This document shows, one piece after another, positions 35,834 to 44,590 of a DNA stretch of 64,000 nt (position 1 is its first letter; each line of letters opens with the position of its first letter). The stretch is from M55B167 sp964406095 (lineage in GTDB: Bacteria; Verrucomicrobiota; Kiritimatiellia; RFP12; UBA1067): assembly GCA_964406095.1 (NCBI GenBank), contig CAYOQJ010000068.1, positions 1 through 64,000 of the forward strand, read 5' to 3'. Both the position numbers and the translations under genes were made by a program. Under the pieces are notes generated by a model. It did no database searches and was not told where the DNA came from. It was given only the letters and a program-made list of their open reading frames with translations.

Positions 35834-36580
35834 TTATGAAGCCTTGCGGTTTTCAGTGACCAGATGTGCGGCACTCAACATGAAAACCATTACGCCGATG
35901 TAATAAAAGATGTCATAAAAATCAATGACACCGCGACGCATGGAATCAAAGTGCTGCATCAGCGAACAGGCTGCCAGACCATCGACAATGAAAGCCGGTA
36001 TGCCCCACTGCGATACAGAGTTGATCACCGGATCAAAGCCGATTATTAGCATGAAAAGACAGATGGCCAGAGCTATGACAAACCCGATCACTTGACTGCG
36101 CGAAAGCGCCGAGGCGAAAACCCCAATGGCCACGCAGGCACCTGAGAGCATAAATGATCCGATATAGCCCCCAATGACCGCACCGGTGTCGGGTGCGCCC
36201 AGCCAGGCAGTGGTTAGAACCACCGGAAAGGTTAGCGTCAGGGCTATGCCAATGAAGGCCCAAGCCGCCAGAAATTTGCCGATCAGCGCTTCGGCTAGCG
36301 TGATGGGGAGCGTCAACAGCAGTTCAATCGTTCCAGTGCGACGCTCTTCTGCCCAAAGTCCCATGGTCGCGGCCGGAACCAGTAGCAGATAAACCCAGGG
36401 GTGCCAGAAGAAAAATGGAGTTAAATCCGCCTGGCGCCTCTCGTAAAACATCGCAATCCCAAATGTCAAAAATCCGATCAACATCAGAAAAGCGACCAGA
36501 AAAACGTATGCAACCGGAGAATCGAAATATGATTTGAACTCGCGTTTAAAAATGGTTTTAATGTTGTTGATGTTACTCAT
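35834..36580 (-). CDS. GldF-like ABC transporter permease
   Basis: This 248-residue permease has six predicted helices and the ABC-2 type opening (IKTIFKREFKSYFDSPVAYVF) with a coupling segment (LWAEERRTGTIELLLTLPI) typical of GldF and NosY-like permeases. The ATG at 36580 follows AGGAGG by six bases and overlaps the end of the ATPase gene by eight bases. An in-frame ATG six bases upstream lies too close to the Shine-Dalgarno sequence. Confidence 0.9.
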   Translation of the reverse strand: MSNINNIKTIFKREFKSYFDSPVAYVFLVAFLMLIGFLTFGIAMFYERRQADLTPFFFWHPWVYLLLVPAATMGLWAEERRTGTIELLLTLPITLAEALIGKFLAAWAFIGIALTLTFPVVLTTAWLGAPDTGAVIGGYIGSFMLSGACVAIGVFASALSRSQVIGFVIALAICLFMLIIGFDPVINSVSQWGIPAFIVDGLAACSLMQHFDSMRRGVIDFYDIFYYIGVMVFMLSAAHLVTENRKAS

Positions 36581-37313
36581 TGACATCCTCCTGACTCTCA
36601 CTTGTCAAAGTGAGGTTACGAAATACTATATCCATCCGGTTTTGCGGATCCTGAGCGCGCAGCTCGTCCGGAGTGCCGTTTGCCACAATACGCCCATCAG
36701 CTATGATTATTGCGCGTGTGCAGACGGCATCCACCTCCTCCAGAATGTGGGTGCTGACAATTATGACCTTGTCAGCGGCCATCTCTTTGATCATCTGGCG
36801 TACCACAAACTTTTGATTCGGATCTAGTCCGTCGGTCGGTTCGTCCATGATCAGCACCTGAGGATCGTGCAGGATTGCCTGCGCGAAACAGGTTCTTTGT
36901 CGATACCCCTTGGACAAGGTCTCAATCGACTGATCGCTGACGCTCTCCAGATGGCTTTTGGCAATGGCGGAGTCCACCCTTTTTTGCTGTTCGGTACCGC
37001 GATAGCCTCTGATTTTGGCTATGAAAGTTAGAAACTCTGTCACGGTCATGTTGTTATACAACGGCGCGTTTTCAGGCAGATATCCGATACAGCGTTTGGC
37101 CGCAACGGCGTCCGCAGCGATATCGTGTCCACATACTACCGCGGTTCCGGAGGTTGGCGGTAGAAACCCGGTAATCATCCGCATCGATGTACTTTTCCCC
37201 GCGCCATTAGGCCCGAGGTATCCCAGCACCTCTCCCTTCTCAACGGTAAAGGATATACCCTTTACCGCCTGGATCGGTCCGAATTGCTTGGTAAGGTTAC
37301 TTACGGTTAGCAT
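36573..37313 (-). CDS. GldA-like ABC transporter ATP-binding protein
   Basis: This 246-residue ATPase is the motor of the Gld-like transporter. It shows Walker A GPNGAGKST, the Q-loop in GYLPENAPLY, signature LSKGYRQR, Walker B LIMDEPTDGLDP and the switch His in IVSTHILEE. The signature has Lys-Gly in place of the usual Gly-Gly, common in this subfamily. It is the first gene of the run and lies 71 bases below the NtrC-like gene on the same strand, so read-through from the regulator operon is possible. Confidence 0.93.
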   Translation of the reverse strand: MLTVSNLTKQFGPIQAVKGISFTVEKGEVLGYLGPNGAGKSTSMRMITGFLPPTSGTAVVCGHDIAADAVAAKRCIGYLPENAPLYNNMTVTEFLTFIAKIRGYRGTEQQKRVDSAIAKSHLESVSDQSIETLSKGYRQRTCFAQAILHDPQVLIMDEPTDGLDPNQKFVVRQMIKEMAADKVIIVSTHILEEVDAVCTRAIIIADGRIVANGTPDELRAQDPQNRMDIVFRNLTLTSESQEDVNE

Positions 37314-37384
37314 CCTTCTTCATCCTTTTTTGTTTGTGTTGGTTAAATCGTCGCAGGTGCCTTGACACCCGGCGAATTAAACAG

Positions 37385-38782
37385 TCAATATGGCAAATTG
37401 TGTTCCTTGATCTTGCGTTGAATGGTCCGCCGGGAAATGCCGAGCTGTTCCGCAGTTGTCGTGCGGTTGCCATCATTTCGCCGGAGGCGCTCTTCCAGGG
37501 TAAAACGTTCAATCTCCGCCAGAGTCATTTCGGCAAGAGTGTCCTGCGCATAATACTCACATACATACTCTCTCTGTGTTTCTTTGACCCCCGCTCGGGT
37601 CGCTGCAGTTCCGGGAATATTGACGGAACTGGCGGTAAGAACGCCGCCGGGTGAGAGCAAAACAGCACTCTCCACAATATTCTTGAGCTGTCTCACATTG
37701 CCCGGCCAGTCATGATTTTCCAGCATTTCGTAAAAAGAGGGTTCAACCCGGTTGACCTGAATGTTGTTGTCAGCCACAGCGGCGGCGATAAACCGGTCGG
37801 TCATCAGACGGATGTCCGCAATCCGCTCACGCAGCGGCGGAATTTCCAGTGTGATGACGTTGAGACGATAGAGCAGATCCTCTCGGAAACTCTGCTCCTC
37901 AACCATCTTTTCCAGGTTCTTGTTAGTGGCCGAGACCAACCTGACATTAACATTGAAAGTCTCCCGTCCGCCGACTCGGCGTACCTCTTTCAATTCGAGG
38001 GCGCGCAGCAGTTTGACCTGTACCGACTGCGGCGCATCGCCGATCTCATCCAGAAAAAGTGTGCCGCCGTGCGCTCGTTCGAAAGCGCCTTTGTGGGTGC
38101 CGGAGGCTCCGGTGAAAGAGCCCTTCTCATGTCCGAATAGTTCGGATTCCAGCAGTGTTTCCGCAAAGGCCCCACAGTTAACCGCAATGAAAGGACCATC
38201 CGATCTGATCGAATCGACATGCAGTGCCCGCGCTACCAGTTCTTTGCCTGTGCCGCTCTCGCCCCGGATAAGAACAGTCGCGTTTGTGTCAGCCAGTGCC
38301 TCGATCTTGGTCAGAACATTTTTCATTCCCGATGACTGCGCGATAATAGCAGATGAGGCATATCGCTCTTTGATGGTGCGTGAGAGATTGTCAACTTTAC
38401 GCCGTAGCAGAGATGTTTCATAGGCCCGGCGGAGCTTGGATTGAATGTCATCTATGTCCAGCGGCTTGGTCACATAATCATAAGCACCTTCACGCATGGC
38501 ACGCACACCTGACTCCACCGAACTGTAGGCGGTCATTATTATAACCGGAATAGAACTCTTGATGTGCTTAATCCGCTTGAGCACCTCCAGTCCGTCAATG
38601 TCTGGCAACACCAGATCGCTCAGTACCAAATCCGGCAGCCGGTTGCTGAAAAGTGCTACACCATTCAAACCATTGACTGCGGTTAATGTCTCAAAACCAG
38701 CGTCCTCAGCGACATCCTGAACCGAACGAAGATTGTCAGGATCGTCCTCAATAATCAATATCACCGGTTGTTCTGTCTTCAT
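37385..38782 (-). CDS. NtrC-family sigma-54-dependent response regulator
   Basis: This 465-residue regulator has a receiver domain with the acceptor Asp in LVLSDLVLPDIDG, a sigma-54 AAA+ domain and a Fis-type HTH at the C-terminus (NRTTTAEQLGISRRTIQRKI). The AAA+ domain has Walker A GESGTGKE, the sigma-54 contact loop GSFTGA (GAFTGA variant, Ala to Ser) and Walker B LFLDEIGD. The ATG at 38782 has GGGAG eight bases upstream. It follows the kinase gene by 16 bases. A sigma-54 promoter stands upstream of the divergent gene at 40638, the obvious target. Confidence 0.95.
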   Translation of the reverse strand: MKTEQPVILIIEDDPDNLRSVQDVAEDAGFETLTAVNGLNGVALFSNRLPDLVLSDLVLPDIDGLEVLKRIKHIKSSIPVIIMTAYSSVESGVRAMREGAYDYVTKPLDIDDIQSKLRRAYETSLLRRKVDNLSRTIKERYASSAIIAQSSGMKNVLTKIEALADTNATVLIRGESGTGKELVARALHVDSIRSDGPFIAVNCGAFAETLLESELFGHEKGSFTGASGTHKGAFERAHGGTLFLDEIGDAPQSVQVKLLRALELKEVRRVGGRETFNVNVRLVSATNKNLEKMVEEQSFREDLLYRLNVITLEIPPLRERIADIRLMTDRFIAAAVADNNIQVNRVEPSFYEMLENHDWPGNVRQLKNIVESAVLLSPGGVLTASSVNIPGTAATRAGVKETQREYVCEYYAQDTLAEMTLAEIERFTLEERLRRNDGNRTTTAEQLGISRRTIQRKIKEHNLPY

Positions 38783-38798
38783 AACTGATACTCCCAAA

Positions 38799-40169
38799 TC
38801 ATTTTCGGTCGGCAGAGTCGGCTTGTTTTTTTTCGGCACGGTTGACAGGGGCAACCGTCGGCAGTGTTATTCTGATGGCAGCTCCCTTAGTTCTGCCACT
38901 CTCCACCGCTTCAATGGTGCCTTTGCAACGGTTGATCGCGGTTTTGGCCAAAAACAGCCCCAGACCAGTGCCCTCAGGTCTGCCCGTTACAAAGAGTTTG
39001 AATATCTCTTTGCGCTTGCGTGGAGGTATGCCAGGCCCATCATCGCATATTTCCAATACAATACCATTGCGCCCACAGTCGGCAGAGACCAAAATTGTGC
39101 CGTTTTCCGGCGAAAAGTGTATTGCATTCATGAAAACATTGAGCAGCGAACGCTTGAGCGCGAAGTGATAAGCACGAACCGGCGGGAGCTCCGTAGCGAT
39201 TTCTCTGATAATTTTTAATCCGGCCTGCTCAATTCGTGGAATAAGTATCTCAATACACTCATCAATCGCGCTCTCAATGTCAAGCGTGCCGCTCTCTTCA
39301 TCATCCGGACGGGCCATGAATAAAAACTCAGCGAATATCTTGTCCATCCTGCCCATAGTGCGCGATATCCTGCCAGCCAGGTCTCTTACTCTTTCAGGGC
39401 GTATTCCACTCTCACGAATCGCCTCGCGCTCCAGCATTTGAGCGTCTAGACGTACCGCCGACATGGGATTTCGGAAATCATGCAGTATCCCGTTGGCCAT
39501 TACCCCTGAGAATGCCAGGTGTTCCTCCTGGCGCGATAACTCCTGACGCTTCCTTTCGCGAATCACAGCCAGGATTATGACCGCCGCGCAAAGCAGAAAG
39601 GCGGTGATCAGAACCGAAAGCGAAAAGGTGAAAAGCGAGTTGATCATACGATTGGCAATCGCCTCTTTTTCGGCCACAGAACTCTGCTTGAAGGTGGTTT
39701 CAAGTACAATGTCGTTGTCCGCATCCGAAGAAGCGCGCCTGGAGAAAACAAAAACCGGTTCACGACTGCCGCCTATATCAACGGTCTCGCGCGACATGAT
39801 GGTGCTCACATTATCAATCTCATGCAGAACTGTGCTCTGATCCGGATAGAGAATTCCGTCAGCTTGCCGATGAAACATGGTAATGTCACCATTGCGCATC
39901 GAAATCGACTGTATGTCTTTTCTCACAGCCAGAACTCTATCAATCAGTGCCGAAAAGTTGCGCCACTGCTCGGGGCTGGGATTGGTGTTGCAGTATAATT
40001 TTGTCTGATAAACCAGGGCTTTGAGCAAACGATCTCCCTGGTCAAGTACAGATTCCGTGGCTTCCAGATGAGCATCACGCTGGTGACTGGATTTTAAAAT
40101 AAACAATACATAACCAGCCCCGATCGCCGCCGATAACAAAACCATCAGCAGAATCAGCTCAAGTCGCAT
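38799..40169 (-). CDS. NtrB-like membrane sensor histidine kinase
   Basis: This 456-residue kinase has an N-terminal helix (about 2-24), a periplasmic sensor of about 150 residues and a second helix (about 175-200). The phosphoacceptor His lies in ILHDFRNPMSAV and is followed by an HATPase domain (N box FMNAIHFSPENG, G1 DDGPGIP, G2 GTGLGLFLA). ATG 40169 follows AGGAAAA and leads directly into the first helix; the ATG at 40208 is an alternative. With the adjacent NtrC-like protein it forms a two-component system. The ligand is unknown; a periplasmic sensor suggests envelope signals. Confidence 0.92.
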   Translation of the reverse strand: MRLELILLMVLLSAAIGAGYVLFILKSSHQRDAHLEATESVLDQGDRLLKALVYQTKLYCNTNPSPEQWRNFSALIDRVLAVRKDIQSISMRNGDITMFHRQADGILYPDQSTVLHEIDNVSTIMSRETVDIGGSREPVFVFSRRASSDADNDIVLETTFKQSSVAEKEAIANRMINSLFTFSLSVLITAFLLCAAVIILAVIRERKRQELSRQEEHLAFSGVMANGILHDFRNPMSAVRLDAQMLEREAIRESGIRPERVRDLAGRISRTMGRMDKIFAEFLFMARPDDEESGTLDIESAIDECIEILIPRIEQAGLKIIREIATELPPVRAYHFALKRSLLNVFMNAIHFSPENGTILVSADCGRNGIVLEICDDGPGIPPRKRKEIFKLFVTGRPEGTGLGLFLAKTAINRCKGTIEAVESGRTKGAAIRITLPTVAPVNRAEKKQADSADRK

Positions 40170-40586
40170 TTTTCCTGTGTTTAATCTTTTAACTCGCAAA
40201 AGGTCCATTTCCGTATGCCGCATACAGCAGAGTCTGTGCCACAACTACCATAAACTCCCGGTGTATCCAAATGACGCGGTTGTCAGTCGGACTGCCGTGC
40301 CATCGTGACGCGCTTAATTGTAGCAGAATGTCGCGCCGATGTGTTAAAAAATCTCTGGCAAGCAACATCAACCACTGCTTGACTACGCTTGAAATCGGAG
40401 GTGCAGTAAATTCGGCTCTTAAGTCGGATTGAGATGTTTAGCTAAAATTGAAGCTTACCTAGGCAAAAGCTTTCGCTCAAGACCAACATCTTGTCGCTGT
40501 CCCTCGGATAATAGAATACCCCGAATGTTTCGCACGATACCGCCGTAAGCGGCTGCCCTTTTATTTTAATTTTTAATCCCTCTGTT
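40170..40586. other. Divergent regulatory region
   Basis: About 420 bases separate the kinase start from the sigma-54 promoter. No gene is supported. Space between an NtrC-family gene and a -24/-12 promoter commonly holds upstream activator sites, but I could not identify a clear dyad pair; a short GCCG/CGGC hairpin lies near 40543-40554. Confidence 0.5.
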
Positions 40587-40603
40587 GTGGCACAACAATT
40601 GCT
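40587..40603 (+). promoter_or_regulatory. rpoN: Sigma-54 (-24/-12) promoter
   Basis: GTGGCAC-AACAA-TTGCT matches the sigma-54 consensus, with the GG at 40589-40590 and GC at 40601-40602 exactly 12 bases apart. It lies about 35 bases before the alpha-crystallin-like gene and faces it, placing the transcript start near 40614. It is beside a gene pair encoding an NtrC-family activator and its kinase. (Gene symbol names the sigma factor class, not a gene here.). Confidence 0.82.
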
Positions 40604-40637
40604 TCAATGGGTGCGGGCCTTGGGAGTTTTAGGAGAA

Positions 40638-41165
40638 ATGTTGAAATCAATTAGATCACTGTGGAGTGCTTTGGATGGTTTTCTGCTGTTTTCAATCGTG
40701 ATAATGTTCGCGATTCTTTTGATTTTGCCAGTTCTCAGTGACCTGCAGAGAGGGTCGCAAAATTCAGATGATCAAACACCGATAGAAAATTTTGATGGCA
40801 ATAGCAAACGTAATTTGCGAAGAGTAAGTGCCGTGAACGTGGCGCCAGTGGCCTATGAGCGTGAGCGCTCAGAACAGATTGCACGTAATCTTTTGGTTTC
40901 CGAAAATGTGGAACTGCCCTTTCGTCCAACAATGGATATGCGCGAAAGAGGCAAAACCTATGAAGTGCGCTTCTCACTGCCTTGCGGATCCGGTGAAGAC
41001 GATATTTCTCTCAATGTGAGCGGCAATATAATGACTCTCCTGATCGACACGGAAGAGCGGGCCTACATGAAGCGCATCCGAATTCCATGTGATTACGCCG
41101 GTGAGGGCATGCTTAGACATTTTGTATCTAACCAGGTTCTCTATGTTCAGATAAAAACACAGTGA
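40638..41165 (+). CDS. Membrane-anchored alpha-crystallin/Hsp20-like protein
   Basis: This 175-residue protein has a membrane helix at about 15-34, a polar linker of about 60 residues and a C-terminal beta-sandwich. The latter resembles an alpha-crystallin domain: an opening strand (YEVRFSLPCG), VSGNIMTLLID, and RIRIPCDYAGEGM with a terminal strand. The frame is open from 40587, but that part is the sigma-54 promoter, so the start must be downstream. I use the ATG at 40638 with AGGAG just before it; the adjacent TTG at 40641 has better spacing. It is likely a stress-inducible membrane-tethered chaperone; the A/ILPxF-type small heat-shock family match is by eye only. Confidence 0.7.
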   Translation: MLKSIRSLWSALDGFLLFSIVIMFAILLILPVLSDLQRGSQNSDDQTPIENFDGNSKRNLRRVSAVNVAPVAYERERSEQIARNLLVSENVELPFRPTMDMRERGKTYEVRFSLPCGSGEDDISLNVSGNIMTLLIDTEERAYMKRIRIPCDYAGEGMLRHFVSNQVLYVQIKTQ

Positions 41166-41349
41166 TTACAGCGAAAAAATACTCGGATTGTGAATTGTAT
41201 TTAATCAGCTTTAAATGTTAAATTGAAGATGTACGAAATCGTATATCGGCTTCTTAAATATCTTTCCGCGCAGTGCATTCGTGAAACGCGGAATTGAAAT
41301 TGCGGATGGCCGGTTTTGTAAAGCTTATATTAAAAACAGGATAACAATT

Positions 41350-42750
41350 ATGCTGAACATTCACTTCCATGGAGCCGCTCAGACAACTACCGGATCAATG
41401 CACCTAATCGAAGCCAACGGAAAACGCCTGCTGTTTGATTGCGGTCTCTATCAGGGTAGCCGCAAAGAGGCCTTCCACAAGAATCGCGATCTGCAGATCG
41501 ATCCACGCTCAATCGATGCTGTAATACTTTCACATGCTCATATCGATCACTGCGGGAACCTGCCGACTCTTGCCCGTAACGGCTTCCGCGGCAAGGTGTA
41601 TTGCACCCCGGCCACTCAGGAACTTTGTGATATCCTGTTGCGCGACTCCGCCTATCTGCAGTCACGCGATCTCGAATATGTGAATAAAAAACGGGCCAGA
41701 CAAAATAAAAATCTCTTCGAACCGCTTTATGAGGAACCGGATGTCAATCAGATTATCTCGCAGTTTCAGCCGGAACCGCTGAAACGCCAAATCGATCTCG
41801 GCGACGGTGTCACCTTTGTTTTTCACAATGCTGGCCATATCCTCGGGTCAGCCATTGTGCAGCTCGATGTCAAAGAATCCGGTGCACGTAGTCGTCGCCT
41901 GCTTTTCACTGGTGACCTCGGACAGCCCGACCAGGTGATCTTGCGCGATTACGAAATGCCCCAGGGAGCTGACATACTTATCACTGAAAGCACCTATGCC
42001 GACCGTGATCACCCTTCACATGAAGATGTGATGGGCCGTCTGAAAGCTTTTATCGAGGATATTCATCAGCAGAAATCAACCCTGATAATTCCCTCCTTCA
42101 GCGTTGGACGCACTCAGCAAATTCTCTATTTTCTCAACCGCCTGCATGATGAGGGACGCATACCTGAATTTCCGGTATATGTTGACAGCCCCCTTTCGCT
42201 CAAAGCTACTAAGATTTACAAGAAACACCGTGAATGTTATGATGAGGAGGCATCCGATATTCTGCGTGAGGGTATTGACCCGATGCGCTTTCCAGGTTTG
42301 AATTTTGTTCAGAGTGTCGATGAGTCCAAAGCACTCAACCAGGCTGAAGGCCCGATGGTTATTATTGCGGCTTCCGGCATGTGTGAGGGTGGCCGGGTTG
42401 TGCACCATATTAAAAACTGCATTGAAGACCCGCGTAATATAATTCTGATTGTGGGATATTGCGCGGAAAACACGTTGGGCCGGCGAATTGTCGACAAAGT
42501 GGACCCCATCCGAATCTTCGGCGAAGAGCACCCTCTGCGTGCGCGTGTGCATACGATTAATGCGCTTTCGGCACATGCCGACCGCACCGCATTGATGCGC
42601 TGGTTTGATGGTGTCAAAGATAATCTTTCTCATGCTTTCGCTGTGCATGGCGAATTGGAGAAGGTGACCGCTATGACAAAACTCATTCGGCAGCATGGAG
42701 TCGCCAAGGTGGACGCACCCGCGCCAGGTGACCTCTTTGAAAATGTATGA
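41350..42750 (+). CDS. Beta-CASP metallo-beta-lactamase fold RNA nuclease-like protein
   Basis: This 466-residue protein has the metallo-beta-lactamase motif H-x-H-x-D-H in LSHAHIDHCGN, further ligands in FHNAGHILGSA and FTGDLG, and the beta-CASP region (ESTYADRDHP, SFSVGRTQQ, SGMCEGGR). The terminal motif HTINALSAHADR carries the last His ligand. The family includes RNA endo- and exonucleases (CPSF73/YSH1-like). The ATG at 41350 follows AGGA by eight bases. The next gene overlaps by ATGA, so the two are co-translated. Confidence 0.93.
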   Translation: MLNIHFHGAAQTTTGSMHLIEANGKRLLFDCGLYQGSRKEAFHKNRDLQIDPRSIDAVILSHAHIDHCGNLPTLARNGFRGKVYCTPATQELCDILLRDSAYLQSRDLEYVNKKRARQNKNLFEPLYEEPDVNQIISQFQPEPLKRQIDLGDGVTFVFHNAGHILGSAIVQLDVKESGARSRRLLFTGDLGQPDQVILRDYEMPQGADILITESTYADRDHPSHEDVMGRLKAFIEDIHQQKSTLIIPSFSVGRTQQILYFLNRLHDEGRIPEFPVYVDSPLSLKATKIYKKHRECYDEEASDILREGIDPMRFPGLNFVQSVDESKALNQAEGPMVIIAASGMCEGGRVVHHIKNCIEDPRNIILIVGYCAENTLGRRIVDKVDPIRIFGEEHPLRARVHTINALSAHADRTALMRWFDGVKDNLSHAFAVHGELEKVTAMTKLIRQHGVAKVDAPAPGDLFENV

Positions 42751-44477
42751 AGCATCTAGGTATAATCCTGGCTGCGCTACTGGTTGTTTCGCTACCGTTT
42801 ATTTTCCGACAGCGTCAAAATAGAACGGCGGATTCAGCGAGTAGCTTGCGCCTTGTGATTGTCACCCCGCACAATGAGGCCATTCGGCAGAGCTTCGGCG
42901 AGGGCTTCTCCCGCTGGCATCGCAAGCACTACGGAACAGAGGTTCTGGTGGACTGGCGTGCGATAGGGGGTACAACCGAAATCATGCGCTACCTGGAAGC
43001 CGAGTATGTTTCAGCCGCCCGACTTTATTTTGAAAACGAAAATTTGCCATGGCCCGCCAACGGTGCAACGGCCCTGCTCTCAGATATTCAACCCAATAAC
43101 ATGCCAGCGGCCTATATATGGCAGAAATTTCGAGAAGTTGACTCAGCGCATGACTTTGGCTGCGGTATGGATATTTTTTTCGGCGGCGGCGTTTATGACC
43201 ACGCCAAAGCTGCTCGTCAGGGTCTGACTGTGGCCGCATGGCCACGTGAAGATGTGCCGGATGATGTTTTTTCAGATGCAGAAAATAACCTCTTGATTCC
43301 TAAGAGTTTCAATGGAGAACAGTGGCGATCAGATATATTTTATGGTACCGCTTTGAGTACCTTCGGCATCTGCTGTAATCTGGATCGCCTCCTAGATTTG
43401 GGTATCAAAACGCCGCCATCATCCTGGGCCGATCTCGTCGACCCGCGTTTGATCGGACAGATCGGATTGACCGACCCGACCAAAAGCGGATCAATCGCCA
43501 AGACATTTGAGATGATTATTCATTCACGCTGCGCTCAGTATGTGGCTGCCCAGGGATATTCACGTGAGGATATCATCAAATATGAAAAGCGTATCAAACT
43601 GGCCGCACTACCGATCGGGGTGCTGCCGCCCGATGTGCCCTCCGCATATCAGCACAGCGTGGAGCAGGGCTGGATCGCAGGAGTTCAGCTGATTCGACGT
43701 CTGGGAGCCCAGGCCCGCTACTTCACAGTCAATTCAGGCAAGGTGCCAGTTGACGTTTCTATGGGATTGATCGCTGCCGGAGTCTGTATCGATTTTTACG
43801 GACGCTATCAGTCGGAACTCTCCACTCTGCCAAATGGCAGAGCGGTAATGACCTATATTACCCCGGTGGGCGGTTCCAGCGTTACAGCCGATCCCATATC
43901 GCTGCTGCGTGGAGCGAAACAGCGTCAGGCGGCGGTGCGCTTTATCCGCTATGTGCTGAGTGAGGATGGTCAGAAACTTTGGAACTATCGCCGGAATGAA
44001 CCGGAGGGACCGACCAGATATTCGTTGCGCCGCCTGCCGATCAGACGTGATTTTTACCCTTCGGATAACCCGGTAATGCACGCTGCGTTTCTGCGCCATA
44101 AGCCGCATCTCTCCGATCCACTCTGGCGACCAGAGGTCGATGCCTACCGCCTTGCCGAGGCTTTTCTCTATCAATCGCGCTGGACAGGCAGACACTTCGG
44201 CGTTCAGCGTGATCTGATCAAAGCGATGTGCTTGGATTCAGGCGAGGAACTGCGTGCCGCCTGGCGCGCAATAGTCGCGCATGGAGGGGATGAGGCTAAT
44301 CCGGAGGCGATGAAGGCCTTTGAAGCCTTGCCCGGAGAACCCTATCCGCTCACTTGGAAAACAGTTCTCACCGATTGCGCCACAGCGGATCGACTGGATA
44401 TGCTACGTGAATGGAGCACTTTCTTCCGTCATCAATATCGCTTGGCCCGCCGACTTGCGGAAAACCGCCAGAACTAA
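42747..44477 (+). CDS. Membrane-anchored periplasmic solute-binding protein (AfuA-like)
   Basis: This 576-residue protein has an N-terminal hydrophobic anchor (about 4-20) and a type 2 periplasmic-binding fold: LRLVIVTPHNEAIRQSF, DWRAIGGTTEIMRYL, SWADLVDPRLIGQIGLTDPTKSG as separate strands, and QAAVRFIRYVLSEDGQKL. That is the pattern of Fe3+/thiamine-type ABC binding proteins. The C-terminal ~170 residues extend beyond the usual family length (about 350). No permease or ATPase gene is next to it. It overlaps the nuclease-like gene by ATGA. Confidence 0.8.
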   Translation: MKHLGIILAALLVVSLPFIFRQRQNRTADSASSLRLVIVTPHNEAIRQSFGEGFSRWHRKHYGTEVLVDWRAIGGTTEIMRYLEAEYVSAARLYFENENLPWPANGATALLSDIQPNNMPAAYIWQKFREVDSAHDFGCGMDIFFGGGVYDHAKAARQGLTVAAWPREDVPDDVFSDAENNLLIPKSFNGEQWRSDIFYGTALSTFGICCNLDRLLDLGIKTPPSSWADLVDPRLIGQIGLTDPTKSGSIAKTFEMIIHSRCAQYVAAQGYSREDIIKYEKRIKLAALPIGVLPPDVPSAYQHSVEQGWIAGVQLIRRLGAQARYFTVNSGKVPVDVSMGLIAAGVCIDFYGRYQSELSTLPNGRAVMTYITPVGGSSVTADPISLLRGAKQRQAAVRFIRYVLSEDGQKLWNYRRNEPEGPTRYSLRRLPIRRDFYPSDNPVMHAAFLRHKPHLSDPLWRPEVDAYRLAEAFLYQSRWTGRHFGVQRDLIKAMCLDSGEELRAAWRAIVAHGGDEANPEAMKAFEALPGEPYPLTWKTVLTDCATADRLDMLREWSTFFRHQYRLARRLAENRQN

Positions 44478-44531
44478 TGTTCGTAATAATAATTGGTAAT
44501 AGTTGAATAAATGGTGACAGTCATTAAATTC

Positions 44532-44560
44532 TGGACAGTAGGGAGGGGATGTAGTATAAG
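44532..44560 (+). promoter_or_regulatory. Sigma-70-like promoter of the RAYT gene
   Basis: TGGACA (44532-44537) and TATAAG (44555-44560) are 17 bases apart, each one mismatch from consensus. They lie about 30 bases before the RAYT start and its GGGAGG ribosome site. Confidence 0.6.
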
Positions 44561-44590
44561 AGGGGTGTAATTTATCTGGGAGGTGTTTAT

